A stretch of DNA of 64,000 nucleotides from Streptomyces fuscichromogenes (GTDB lineage Bacteria > Actinomycetota > Actinomycetes > Streptomycetales > Streptomycetaceae): positions 124,001 through 188,000 of the forward strand of contig NZ_BMML01000017.1 of assembly GCF_014645815.1 (NCBI RefSeq), written 5' to 3'. The notes under the pieces are model-generated. The model worked only from the letters and a program-made list of their open reading frames with translations. It was not told where the DNA came from and did no database searches. Within the stretch, counting starts at the first letter, position 1. Every line of letters starts with the position of its first letter. Shown in pieces: positions 16,901 through 24,374 of this stretch. The position numbers were made by a program, and so were the translations under genes.

Positions 16901-18542
16901 AGAGGGAGCGGATGGCGACGCCCGGCCCTTCCTTCAGCAGCCGTACGACACCGGGCAGGGACCGCAGCCGCCGCGACCCGTCCCACACCACGACGATGTC
17001 CGGGTCGGAGAAGGCGGGCCCGTCGACCTTGCCGCGTCCGCCCTGCTGCAGGGCCTTCTGCCGGCCGTCGAGGAACTGGGTGAGCTCGCCGACGCGGGCG
17101 CCGACGGTCTCGGAGTCGGTGCCGATGAGGACGTTCACGTCCTGGCCGCCGCCCGGTCGGGCGTGCGGCAGCCAGCGCACCCAGTCCCAGCGGGCGCCGG
17201 CGTCGTTGTCGGTGAGGACGTAGAACTGCACGTCCATGGGGCTGTGCAGGACCGCGGTCTGGGCCACGGCCCAACGCCCCAGCGCATGCGCGGAGTCACC
17301 CGGCCCGGCGACCCCGATCACCCCGAGGTCGCGCAGCGAGAGCCCGACCGGGGCGTCCTCGATGTACCAGCGGACCTTGCGCTTGTGCTCGTCCTGCTCG
17401 GGGTCGTCCAGCTCGACCTCGGAGGGGACGCGCCCGGTGCCGAACCGGATCAGCAGATGGTCGGCGTCGGTGCGCCGCCGCTCCCAGAGCCGCGTCCGCG
17501 GCCCGGTCCCGTACGTCAGCACGGCCGCCGGATCCGGCACCGCGCCCCGCCGCTCGGACCGTTCGGCAACCAGCGCCTCCTGCGCCTCCTCCTCGATCCG
17601 CGCCTTGTGCTCCTTGTACTCCTTGAGCTGCTTGGCGTGGGACTTTCGGCCGTGTTTCTTGTCCATGAAGTAGTTGCCGAAGAGCATGACCGGGCTCATC
17701 ACGGCCATGATCAGGTAGTACCAGCGATGGAACATGAAGACGGAGACGACCGCGCCGACCAGCGGCAGCACCGCCATCAGCCAGGGCAGCGGCCGGGCCT
17801 CGTAGTCGCCGGGCGGGTTGGGCAGCGAGAAGTGAGTCTGCCGGTCGGCGGGGCGCAGTCGCGGGGGCCGGTTGTAGTCGAGCCCGGCACCGTCGTCGGA
17901 CCACTTGAGCGCGGCGTTCGGCGGGGCGTACCCGGTGATCTCCAACAGGGTGTTCCCGAGCCCGAGTTGCCCGCCGAGCGGCCAGTCCCCGTCCCCTTCG
18001 AACGCCTCCCCGTCCAACCGCACGTCGGCCATGTGGGTCCGCACTTTGCAGGTGCCGTCGATGGCGATGGTCAAGGTGGCGGCGCGGGCGGGGAGTTCGG
18101 GGTCCTCGACGCGGAGGTGGGAGGCGGCTCCGGTGCCGATGTCGTACCGGCCGACACCGAGCCGGTGCACGGCGCCGGCGGCGGGACCGCCGGCGACCCG
18201 GAACTCCACGACACCGGTGGGCTCGCCCAGCAGGCACCCGGCGGGGTCGTGCAGGGAGACGACGACGCCGTCCCGCAGGGGCGAGCCGACGACGCTGGCG
18301 GCGGGATCGAGGGCGTATCCGTCGACGTAGGCGTGCGGTCCGGCGGTCTGGACGGGGCCGGTGCCCCGGGGGGCGCCGATGGGTATGACCTGGGCCCCGC
18401 CCTGGCTCTCGGAATATCCCACCCCGACCTGCCGGGCCAGCTCCCGGGCCACGTCACCGACCGTCGACTCGGGATCCGCGTCGAGCACCACGTCGGCGGT
18501 GGCACCGCCGACCGGATCGACGACGGTCAGACTCAGACGCAC
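13968..18542 (-). CDS. eccC: Type VII secretion ATPase EccC (FtsK/SpoIIIE family)
   Basis: A 1524-residue ESX/WXG100 secretion motor. The N-terminus (about 1-230) includes a ubiquitin-like then an FHA-like region (VGRYDIGTGAASHLRVED), followed by two TM helices at about 250-290. Three FtsK-type ATPase modules follow: D1 Walker A GTTGSGKSE (~720) with Walker B LLIVIDEF; D2 GAPRTGRSQ (~1050) with VLLLDRW; D3 GGPAKSGRST (~1345) with VVLVDDAE. D1 is the only one with a full DE Walker B, as in other EccC proteins, where D1 does the work and D2/D3 bind substrate. GTG 18542 has AGGAGGAC 6-7 nt upstream. No eccB, eccD, eccE or mycP is in the window, so it is either an additional motor or acts with a distant core. 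The adjacent ESX-size genes suggest it serves this locus. Confidence 0.93.
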   Translation of the reverse strand: MRLSLTVVDPVGGATADVVLDADPESTVGDVARELARQVGVGYSESQGGAQVIPIGAPRGTGPVQTAGPHAYVDGYALDPAASVVGSPLRDGVVVSLHDPAGCLLGEPTGVVEFRVAGGPAAGAVHRLGVGRYDIGTGAASHLRVEDPELPARAATLTIAIDGTCKVRTHMADVRLDGEAFEGDGDWPLGGQLGLGNTLLEITGYAPPNAALKWSDDGAGLDYNRPPRLRPADRQTHFSLPNPPGDYEARPLPWLMAVLPLVGAVVSVFMFHRWYYLIMAVMSPVMLFGNYFMDKKHGRKSHAKQLKEYKEHKARIEEEAQEALVAERSERRGAVPDPAAVLTYGTGPRTRLWERRRTDADHLLIRFGTGRVPSEVELDDPEQDEHKRKVRWYIEDAPVGLSLRDLGVIGVAGPGDSAHALGRWAVAQTAVLHSPMDVQFYVLTDNDAGARWDWVRWLPHARPGGGQDVNVLIGTDSETVGARVGELTQFLDGRQKALQQGGRGKVDGPAFSDPDIVVVWDGSRRLRSLPGVVRLLKEGPGVAIRSLCLDEEERFLPGECQGVVVAEPRAGKEAAAPATPVVQQAVGGFPSFQAWHPRSGGAGEEQGPQELELRLRVEQSGALRKLNVRPDLVSAAWCGRLARSLSPLRDISGESEDSALPAASRLLDVLQLEPPTRDAIAARWRMGGQSTTAVIGESYDGPFGIDLRRDGPHGLIAGTTGSGKSELLQTIVAALAVANTPENMTFVLVDYKGGSAFKDCVKLPHTVGMVTDLDAHLVERALESLGAELKRREHILAAADAKDIEDYQDLVRRDPSRAPVPRLLIVIDEFASMVRDLPDFVTGLVNIAQRGRSLGIHLLLATQRPSGVVSPEIRANTNLRIALRVTDAGESTDVIDAPDAGHIAKSTPGRAYVRLGHASLVPFQSGRVGGRRPGAADPATLAPWAGALSWQDLGRAALRKPRSETKEDDEITDLKVLVDAVREANTALAIPAQHSPWLPALDDMLLLDDVPAVRAQGTLPAAAYGVEDLPADQARRAVAVDFATFGHLIVAGAPRTGRSQVLRTIAGSLARTNSCADVHLYGIDCGNGALNALARLPHCGAVVGRNQTERVERLMARLTGELSRRQELLADRGFADIGEQRAAVPETERLPHIVLLLDRWEGWLPTLGEINHGDLTDRIMVMMREGASVGIHLVLTGDRQILAGRISSLTEDKYGLRLADRADFSMLDINSRKVPEEIPPGRAFRAETAAETQFALLSADTTGQGQAAAIAAIGEAADVRDAQVPRSRRPFRVDVLPGRISFEDAWAMRDPAAAAAPLWALVGVGGDELTAFGPDLAQGVPAFVIGGPAKSGRSTTLLGFARSYLANGVRIVVAAPRQSPLRELEGREGVLKVFTGRDVDEDELEELVNTATPADPVVVLVDDAEVLDDCDAEGVFKRIVERGAEEGLAVVIAGDEDEICDGFSGWQVDAKKARRGILLSPQESGSGELIGIRTTRAMVGGPIQPGKGMLHLGSGEHVTVTTPQ

Positions 18543-18683
18543 GTTCGTCCTCCTCGCAGGCCCGGCACATTCGGAGTGACCTTAGCCGGACCATAGCCGG
18601 ACGGGCTTTCCCGGATGCAACGGGCGCTGCACGGTTCACGATTCCGCCGCACAAGCACCGTGCGGTCGCACGCGTCACCCCCG

Positions 18684-18689
18684 TAGGAT
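18684..18689 (+). promoter_or_regulatory. Candidate -10 box for the ESX-like gene at 18786
   Basis: TAGGAT lies about 97 nt before the ATG. Where a -35 would sit is a perfect 6-bp inverted repeat CGTGCG-GT-CGCACG (18659-18672), which could be an operator. Confidence 0.35.
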
Positions 18690-18785
18690 CTTTGCTCGTG
18701 CGGACGGTCATGTCATGGCCACGCATCCGCGCGAACGGCGCCACGGGGGAAGGCCCTGCGGCCACAAGAACGGGAGGGGGCCGTC

Positions 18786-19088
18786 ATGGCCAGCAAAGAC
18801 ACGGACCTCACATATGCCGAGATGGAGAAGGTCGCGGGCGACCTGATCAAGGACATGCACGACCTGGAAGACAAGATCAAGAACGTCGAGAAGCGCGTCT
18901 CCGCGCTGGTGGAGAACGGCTTCACCACCCAGAAGGCCTCCGGAGCGTACGACGACTCCATGAAGGACTTCACGAAGGGCGCGACGAAGACGATCCAGGG
19001 CCTGCACGGCCTCTCGGACTTCCTGAAGAAGGCCAAGGAGGCCTACGAGCAGCTGGACGAGCAGCTGGCGAAGCAGGCCAAGGGTTAG
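18786..19088 (+). CDS. ESX-like (WXG100-superfamily size) small protein
   Basis: A 100-residue, strongly helical, charged protein. Two helices are separated by a turn at ENGFTTQKAS (about 42-51), where a canonical WXG would sit but is absent. The C-terminus has YEQLD, which fits the YxxxD/E T7SS export signal, followed by a short flexible tail. It is divergent from eccC, 243 bp away, with a private promoter candidate and a strong terminator, so it is probably a single-gene transcript. It is likely a secreted substrate or chaperone of this EccC. Confidence 0.75.
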   Translation: MASKDTDLTYAEMEKVAGDLIKDMHDLEDKIKNVEKRVSALVENGFTTQKASGAYDDSMKDFTKGATKTIQGLHGLSDFLKKAKEAYEQLDEQLAKQAKG

Positions 19089-19111
19089 TAAAGTCCTAGG
19101 TCGCCGAACGC

Positions 19112-19152
19112 CCGGGTGCGACGGAGCATGTGATGTCCTCCGTCGCACCCGG
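19112..19152. terminator. Perfect 15-bp inverted-repeat terminator
   Basis: CCGGGTGCGACGGAG (19112-19126) pairs perfectly with CTCCGTCGCACCCGG (19138-19152) around an 11-nt loop. It lies 23 bp after the ESX-like stop and 10 bp after the 3' end of the minus-strand pseudogene, so it can serve both convergent transcripts. Confidence 0.85.
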
Positions 19153-19162
19153 CCGTCAGGCG

Positions 19163-19915
19163 TCAGCGGCCCCGGGCCTCGTCCGGCTGCTGATGGCTCC
19201 TCAAGTACCTGTGGAGCTCCCCGCGCCACTCCTCGGTCTCCAGTTTGAGCCACGACCCGTCCTTGAAGCGTAGGAGCACCTTTCCGGTCTCGTGGCCGGG
19301 AGGGGGTCGGCGAGGACGGCGTCCCCGACGGGGATCTCGGTGACGACCCGCATGAGGGCGTCCCGGCGGATGGACACGCGCTTGGGCGGAGCGGCCAGCA
19401 GGATCCGGTTTCCGGCAAGCGCGACCAGGCGTTGGTGGTGGGAGGAATGTCCGTACCGCTGAAGGAGGAGGCGGCCGGCCGCCCCGTTCCAGTCACCGTC
19501 GAAGGTGCGGTCCAGGCCGAGTTCGACGACGGCCTCGTCCCGCCGCTTCTCGTCGCGTTTCCTGGCGCGGTGACGCTCTTGTTCCTCCGTGGTCGACAGC
19601 GCGCTTGAGGGCTTCTTCGCCCGCAGCGAGGAGACCGAACAACTTGCCGATGAACAGCAGGGGTCCTGCCAGGGCGAGGCCGAACATGCCGGGCGGCCTG
19701 ATGAAGGCGGGACGCAGCGGAGCCGATCCTGCGGCCCGGTGCACGTCGGCGGGCGGCTCGGGAATCTTCCCGATCGTGCACCAGGCCGCCGCATCGGGCG
19801 TGACGCCGAGTCGGTCCCGTATGGTGCGCTCGGTGCTCGTGGACAAACCCGTTCCAACTTCCGAGTCGTTTGCCGAAGGAATTCTCGCACCGGCGGCGTG
19901 GCCCGGCCCGTTCAC
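19163..19915 (-). pseudogene. Frameshifted TM/PH-like FxDGSW-family gene (two compensating shifts)
   Basis: Three reading-frame segments make one protein. First is an N-terminal part with TIRDRLGVTPDAAAW and a TM helix (PGMFGLALAGPLLFIGKLFG), readable from 19915 down to about 19600. The middle part, RARKRDEKRRDEAVVELGLD to IPVGDAVLADP, is in another frame from about 19600 to 19310. The C-terminal part, VLLRFKDGSWLKLETEEW, is back in the first frame and stops at 19163. The end RFKDGSW parallels the FTDGSW end of two intact neighbours (20679-21572, 29301-29984), so this is a third paralogue. Shifts lie near 19600 and near the G-run at 19305-19315. Either the gene is broken or the assembly has two indel errors. 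The start is uncertain: GTG 19915, or TTG 19846 beginning LSTSTERTIRD. Confidence 0.6.
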
Positions 19916-19966
19916 GTCCGTACTCTTCTCGGGTCGCGGGCGAAGAGCGTGCCAGTCTGTGGACCC

Positions 19967-20707
19967 TCAGTTCTCCAGGGGCGGCTCGTCGGTTCCGCCA
20001 CGGCCCTGACCTGCTGAGCCCATAACGCTTTCAGGAGCGGAGAATGACACCGTCCGTAGGATCGCCACCATTCCGTCGCAGAACTCGTTCCAGTATTCGG
20101 TGGAAGCCGTGTGAAGCGTGAACACGGCGGTGTAGGGGCCCGTCGAGAACGGGACATGCACCTGAATCTGCCCGGTCAGGAGTTGTTTCTCCGTGTGATC
20201 GGCGGTGAGTTCCGGCGAGAGCGTCACCTCGCGCATGGTCACGCAGGAGACCGCTGGGCCGCAGGGGAGATCCATCCAACGTGCGTCGTGGTGCGGATCA
20301 CGGGACAGGGCGACCAGGATCCCGTGCGCCGCCGTTTCCGGGTCCGAATGATCGGTTTCGACAGCGGCCACGGTGAAGGCGCACTGTGCGACACCGCCGC
20401 TGTCGGTGGAGAAGAGACCCAAGGCCGAGTACGAAAGACCGCTCAGCGCCAGTTGTTCGGCCAGGGCGGCATAGAACGGGGCGGCCGGAGTCCACAGCGA
20501 TTCGTCACCGCGTGAGTAGAGATCTCGTACGAAGGCGTCCGACAGTGTGGCTCGGTCCCCGGGCTTTGCAGCCAGGGGAAGGGTGAAGAAGCTTTCGGGG
20601 ACGTCGAACGTCAGGGGTGGGACATCCGCTTCGACCGTTATGAGAGGGGTGGGCACTGGTTTCCGCTTCCAATCCGGTTCAGAGGTCGCCCTCTTGGAAC
20701 GGAACAT
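19967..20707 (-). CDS. T7SS-locus protein, LPxGPAV family, unknown function
   Basis: A 246-residue soluble protein with no signal or TM. It opens with LTFDVPESFFTLPL, then a helical section, then LPCGPAVSCVTMREV and a final beta/alpha part ending VAILRTVSF. The same order of elements (VP/LPV opening, LPxGPAV(R/S), closing amphipathic helix) is seen in the products at 28052-28693 and 28693-29289, so I treat the three as paralogues. Position in an ESX gene cluster suggests a substrate-specific chaperone or cytoplasmic accessory, by analogy only with EspG. Its ATG at 20707 lies 29 bp inside the upstream gene, indicating coupled translation. Confidence 0.6.
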   Translation of the reverse strand: MFRSKRATSEPDWKRKPVPTPLITVEADVPPLTFDVPESFFTLPLAAKPGDRATLSDAFVRDLYSRGDESLWTPAAPFYAALAEQLALSGLSYSALGLFSTDSGGVAQCAFTVAAVETDHSDPETAAHGILVALSRDPHHDARWMDLPCGPAVSCVTMREVTLSPELTADHTEKQLLTGQIQVHVPFSTGPYTAVFTLHTASTEYWNEFCDGMVAILRTVSFSAPESVMGSAGQGRGGTDEPPLEN

Positions 20708-21572
20708 TTTCGCCGTCGGCGCCCATCAGACAGAAGTCGCTGCTGATTCCGTAGTCGGGATCGATCGTGCTGGTTCTCAGATACTCGGCGAGGAAGTGGC
20801 CGCTCGGCCGCCGACTGATCACGAGATCGCCGGGTCCCTTCTGGCGCCCCTGCAAGTCCGCGACGGTCCGCTGCTGCCCCGATGTGAGCGCGTCGTCGGC
20901 CACCAGTTCAGGAGTGGTGGCCAGGGGCCGGGTGACATCGTCACGACAGTTTGTGTTCCAGCCTGCGAGGCGACTCCATGATCCGTCGGTGAACACGAGT
21001 TTGAAGTCCACCTTGTGCTGGCTGAACCTCATCCGTTTCACGGTGCTGATGTCGGACCGTTCCGTCTCCCACAGGACCTCGTCATGGGGAGCGTTCTCGT
21101 CATCCAGCAGTCCGAGGACAAGGATCCTCCGGGTCGTGACCACCAGATGGGTTCGATCCGTGTCGGGACGGCGCCCGGGGTCGAGCTGCCACGGGAGGGT
21201 ACGGGCTTGGGTCCCGGGAGCCGCCCACATGACGGGGAAGTCCTCGACCTCGTTCTCCGGCTCCTCGGGTTGTCCGAGCCGCGAGACGCTACCTGTGCTG
21301 CCCGATCCGGCCAGCGATTCAAGAACGCCGATGGTCGCCACGAGCAGGAAGCGAGCACCGAACTTGCCCCCCTCACGCAGGCGGCTCTCGTTCTTTGTAC
21401 GAGCGGTGAATTCCGGCCCCGCCGGCCAGCCCGGCAACTCGTTCTGGATGTCCCGTCGTGTCGTGTCCCTGAACCAGCGCATCCCGGATACGGGTGTGGC
21501 GACCCCGGTCGCGAAACTCACTCCGCAGCGCGCGAGCAGGGTCTCGTCGGGGTCAGGCTGCCATCTCGTCAT
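20679..21572 (-). CDS. T7SS-locus membrane protein with PH-like FTDGSW domain
   Basis: A 297-residue protein. Residues 1-60 contain RCGVSFATGVATPVSGMRWF and RRDIQNELPGWPAGPEF. A TM segment (ARFLLVATIGVLESLAG) follows. The C-terminal half starts GTQARTLPWQLDPGRRPDTD, continues with beta strands HLVVTTRRILVLG and DEVLWETERSDI, and ends KLVFTDGSWSRLAGW with a ~75-residue tail. The strand-rich RRILVLG/VLWE/FTDGSW pattern resembles bacterial PH-like domains. It is clearly homologous to the product at 29301-29984 (shared TLPWQLDP, GRRPDTD, DEVLWET, FTDGSW). ATG 21572 is preferred to TTG 21587. The function is unknown; immunity or membrane tethering of the adjacent T7SS substrate is possible. Confidence 0.65.
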   Translation of the reverse strand: MTRWQPDPDETLLARCGVSFATGVATPVSGMRWFRDTTRRDIQNELPGWPAGPEFTARTKNESRLREGGKFGARFLLVATIGVLESLAGSGSTGSVSRLGQPEEPENEVEDFPVMWAAPGTQARTLPWQLDPGRRPDTDRTHLVVTTRRILVLGLLDDENAPHDEVLWETERSDISTVKRMRFSQHKVDFKLVFTDGSWSRLAGWNTNCRDDVTRPLATTPELVADDALTSGQQRTVADLQGRQKGPGDLVISRRPSGHFLAEYLRTSTIDPDYGISSDFCLMGADGENVPFQEGDL

Positions 21573-21583
21573 CTTCTCGTGCC

Positions 21584-22858
21584 TCAATGTGCTGTGGCGG
21601 ACTGCTGGAGGCTGTCTCCCGGATTGGTCGAGTCACCGCTGTGTAGGCCGATGCTGATTCCCTTGGGAAGCACCTTGCCTGCCACGTCGATCCCTCTGCC
21701 CAGTCTGCTCAACGGATCGACCGTGAACTTCTCGCCCGCGAGCGCCAGCCCCTTGGTGCCGAGCCACTGGCCTTGGTGATACCCCGCCTCGGCGAGCCCG
21801 GCAAGGCGGCTCATCCCACCGCTCTCGTGGGACAGCAGTCCGAGGTTCTTCCCCGCACCGCCCAGGACGATCCGCCTGCCCAACAGGCCGATACCGCCCT
21901 CGACCGATTTTGCCATGTCGCCGGTTGCGATCACGTTGAAGGCGCGCTCGATACCGGACACCTTGAATCCACTGCCGAATTCCGCGATCCGCTCGGCTGC
22001 TGCTGCCTTGCTGGCGACCTTGGCGCCCTTTCCGAGGAGGCCGATACCCGGCAGCAGTCCCAGTGCGTCCGTGCCCATGGTGAGCCAACTGACGTCAGCA
22101 CCGCTTGCCTTGGCGACCGAATGTGCCAGCAGAGCCATTCCACTCGTGAGAACGGCCGCAGCACCGAAGATCGCGCCGAGAGGTTCGAAGGGCAGGGTAA
22201 TGATGGCCAGCACGCCGAGGATCGCGGTGACGTCGCTGAGGACGTCGCCGATTTCCTTGATCAGGTCGGCGTGATCCTTGAGCCAGTCGCCCGTGGCGTC
22301 CCACGCGTCTGTGATCCCGTGCCCGAGCTTGTCCCAGAAGCCGGGCTCATCCGGGGCGATGTCACCGGCCTTGTCCAGTTCCTTGCTGACCTGACGGGCG
22401 GCCGCCCGGTAGTCCTCCTCCAGCTCGTGGACCTGCCGGATCACCCCGTCCACCGCGCTGGACGCCTTGCCCAGGTCCATGCTGCCGTCGCTGCCGGCCT
22501 TGGCCTGGGCGTCTGCTTTGGCGTCGAGTTTCTCCCCGGCGCTCTTCTCCAGCCTGTCCGCCCTGACCTGGAAGTCCTGGAGGTCGTCGGCCCAGCGGTG
22601 GAGTGCACGCGAGGCCTTGTCGAAGGAGTCGTGGCTCTTGCGGATGAGCGGGGTGACGTCCTTGCCGATGTAATCGGTGAACGCGATGGCGGTCTTGCCC
22701 TTCCAGGCCCCGCACTCGATGCGCTCCAGCTCTCCGAGGGCGGTACCCAGTTCACCGGCGAGCTTGCCGAGTTGCTTGGCGAGGTCCCTGGTGTCCTCCA
22801 CGCTGCCTGGCGTGGGATCCCAGCCTATGTGGGGGAAGGCAGGCCGTTGCCCAGCCAT
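21584..22858 (-). CDS. Putative T7SS-secreted WXG-containing protein
   Basis: A 424-residue protein with the layout of large T7SS substrates. A helical N-domain (1-200) contains IECGAWKGKTAIAF (a WxG turn between two helices) and HELEEDYRAAARQV, a YxxxR rather than YxxxD. A hydrophobic stretch follows (about 213-250, ILGVLAIITLPFEPLGAIFG) with a Gly-rich region LGLLPGIGLLGKGAKVASKA. The C-terminal ~130 residues (VSGIERAFNVIATGDM to LHSGDSTNPGDSL) match no toxin fold I know. Its ATG starts 1 nt after the stop of the ESX-size gene upstream. By analogy it is an ESX-dependent effector; the toxic activity is unproven. It parallels the product at 25744-27156. Confidence 0.7.
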   Translation of the reverse strand: MAGQRPAFPHIGWDPTPGSVEDTRDLAKQLGKLAGELGTALGELERIECGAWKGKTAIAFTDYIGKDVTPLIRKSHDSFDKASRALHRWADDLQDFQVRADRLEKSAGEKLDAKADAQAKAGSDGSMDLGKASSAVDGVIRQVHELEEDYRAAARQVSKELDKAGDIAPDEPGFWDKLGHGITDAWDATGDWLKDHADLIKEIGDVLSDVTAILGVLAIITLPFEPLGAIFGAAAVLTSGMALLAHSVAKASGADVSWLTMGTDALGLLPGIGLLGKGAKVASKAAAAERIAEFGSGFKVSGIERAFNVIATGDMAKSVEGGIGLLGRRIVLGGAGKNLGLLSHESGGMSRLAGLAEAGYHQGQWLGTKGLALAGEKFTVDPLSRLGRGIDVAGKVLPKGISIGLHSGDSTNPGDSLQQSATAH

Positions 22859-22859
22859 G

Positions 22860-23162
22860 TCACTTGCCCTTCTGCTGCGGAGCCTTGAGGGACTCGGCCA
22901 GGTCCAGGTCGAGCTTGCCGAAGCTCTCCCCGATCTTGTTGATCATCTTTACGGCACCCTGCGTGTGCTTGCCGAGCTGCTTGATGCCGTAGCCCCAGTC
23001 GTCGGCGAAGTCCTGCACGTCTTCGACGAGTTGCCTCTCGCCGACGGCCGAGGCATCCGCGCTGCGGAGCGTGCGGCGGGTGGTCTCCATGCGGTCGCTG
23101 ATGGACGAGAAGGTCTTCTTCAGGTCCTGGAAGATCGTGTCTTCGAGGCGTAGGTCACTCAT
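22860..23162 (-). CDS. ESX-like small protein (partner of the 424-aa substrate)
   Basis: A 100-residue two-helix protein. The turn region reads FADDWGYGIKQ (a W-Y-G variant of WXG), and the second helix ends SFGKLDLDLAESL. It resembles the 101-residue product at 25442-25747, which also has FADDW at the same place. Small partners of this kind heterodimerise with or chaperone large T7SS substrates. It is the first gene of a minus-strand operon with the 424-residue substrate (1-nt gap), the FTDGSW protein and the LPxGPAV protein. Confidence 0.75.
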   Translation of the reverse strand: MSDLRLEDTIFQDLKKTFSSISDRMETTRRTLRSADASAVGERQLVEDVQDFADDWGYGIKQLGKHTQGAVKMINKIGESFGKLDLDLAESLKAPQQKGK

Positions 23163-23339
23163 GTCGGATTCCGGTCTCCTCAGGCGGCCGGTAGGGCGGA
23201 CAACGTCGGCTGACCGTACTGATCAGCGGTGGCCCCCCGGGATTTCGTCCTCGGTCGCGTTCTGCACGTGGGTGGACAGGCGGTTGGGGCGGGCCGGCTG
23301 CTGGGGTGCTCAGCCGGGCCTTGGAGCCGGTCCAGCAGT

Positions 23340-24374
23340 TCAACGGTTCACGGCCTGGGCTTCCTGGACTTTGATGTCCTGGGTCGTTCCGAAGGTGCCG
23401 TCGGGCAGGTCGCCGCCGGCGCCCCCGGTGCCCGACCAGCTGATCTGCCAGGTGATGGTGGCTTTCAGGTGGTACGTTCCGTCGCCGGACGAACGCAGGT
23501 ACCTGATGCCGCACGGCGGCGTCTGGTCGGCCTTGCCCTTGGCGTATGGCTCGCCGATCGAGTGGTCGGCGTTCAAGGTGCACACGCCGGAAGCCGGAAT
23601 GGTCTCGGCGTCACCGGTGCCCGGTTCGAGTTTCAGGGAGACGGGCTTCGCCGTGGTGGTCGCCTGGATGTTGAGGCCGCCGGCGTTGAGTGACGCGGTG
23701 ACCGAGACCGGCTTGAACTCGGCCTTGTCCAGCCACGCCCAGGTGGCGAGGTTGACCTTGGTGATGTCCGCCGGGGCGAGGGTCACCCTGGTGTCGGGGA
23801 GCTGAATCGCGTCGTAGGCGGCTTCGGCCAGGATCTTCGGGGTGACGGCCTGCGGGACTCCCGGGTCCTGGTTGTTCGCCACCCAGAAGGGGAGGTCGCT
23901 GCACTCCCAGCTGGCCGGGTCGTCCATGCGGTCGGGGTTCTGGACCGCGACCCACCAGTTCCCCTCGTCGGCCTCGTCCTCGTTGTAGTTCTTGTACTTG
24001 CCGTCCTTGTAGATGTCACGGAACTGACCGACCGCGGTCTTGGCGTAGTTGGCCTGGCCGGGGGCGTTGATCGTGTCCGTGTACATCGTCTCGACGTAGT
24101 CCTTGAACTCCGCCACCGAACGCGGTTCGTACCAGCACGCGGGCGGGGTCCAGTCGGTCACCGGCTGTACGGCGGTACCGCTGCTCTTCGAGCGCACCGA
24201 ACCGGAATAGGTCACCCTGGAGACGAGTGTGCCGGCGTTGGAGCTGCCGCTCTGCTTCGTGTTGCCCTGGGAGCCCTCGCTCGGCGGCCAGGTCGCGGAC
24301 GCGGATCCCGCGGCGATGAGGACAAGAACCCCCGAAAGCAGCCCCGCCACGGCGAATCGGCTGCTGGACGTCAT
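23340..24374 (-). CDS. Secreted protein of unknown function
   Basis: A 344-residue Sec-type secreted protein. The signal is MTSSSRFAVAGLLSGVLVLI with a likely cleavage at ASA-ATWPPS near residue 29. The mature part is Thr/Ser-rich at first, then has a Cys-containing domain (PPACWYEPRSVAEFKDYVE; DDPASWECSDLPFWVANN) and a C-terminal beta-rich half with SGVCTLNADHSIG, PPCGIRYLRSSGDGTYHL and TWQISWSG. I do not recognise it. Its ATG overlaps the stop of the upstream lipoprotein gene (ATGA), so the two are coupled and may form an extracytoplasmic pair. It lies inside the T7SS region. Confidence 0.75.
   Translation of the reverse strand: MTSSSRFAVAGLLSGVLVLIAAGSASATWPPSEGSQGNTKQSGSSNAGTLVSRVTYSGSVRSKSSGTAVQPVTDWTPPACWYEPRSVAEFKDYVETMYTDTINAPGQANYAKTAVGQFRDIYKDGKYKNYNEDEADEGNWWVAVQNPDRMDDPASWECSDLPFWVANNQDPGVPQAVTPKILAEAAYDAIQLPDTRVTLAPADITKVNLATWAWLDKAEFKPVSVTASLNAGGLNIQATTTAKPVSLKLEPGTGDAETIPASGVCTLNADHSIGEPYAKGKADQTPPCGIRYLRSSGDGTYHLKATITWQISWSGTGGAGGDLPDGTFGTTQDIKVQEAQAVNR

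Noticed and set aside
14967..18596. A 1209-codon open frame on the plus strand opposite eccC
   Set aside because: Shadow of the eccC coding strand, with no RBS or domain.
18708..19781. A 357-codon minus-strand frame covering the ESX-like gene and pseudogene
   Set aside because: Composite shadow; it includes the terminator hairpin and shares only the true C-terminal segment of the frameshifted gene.
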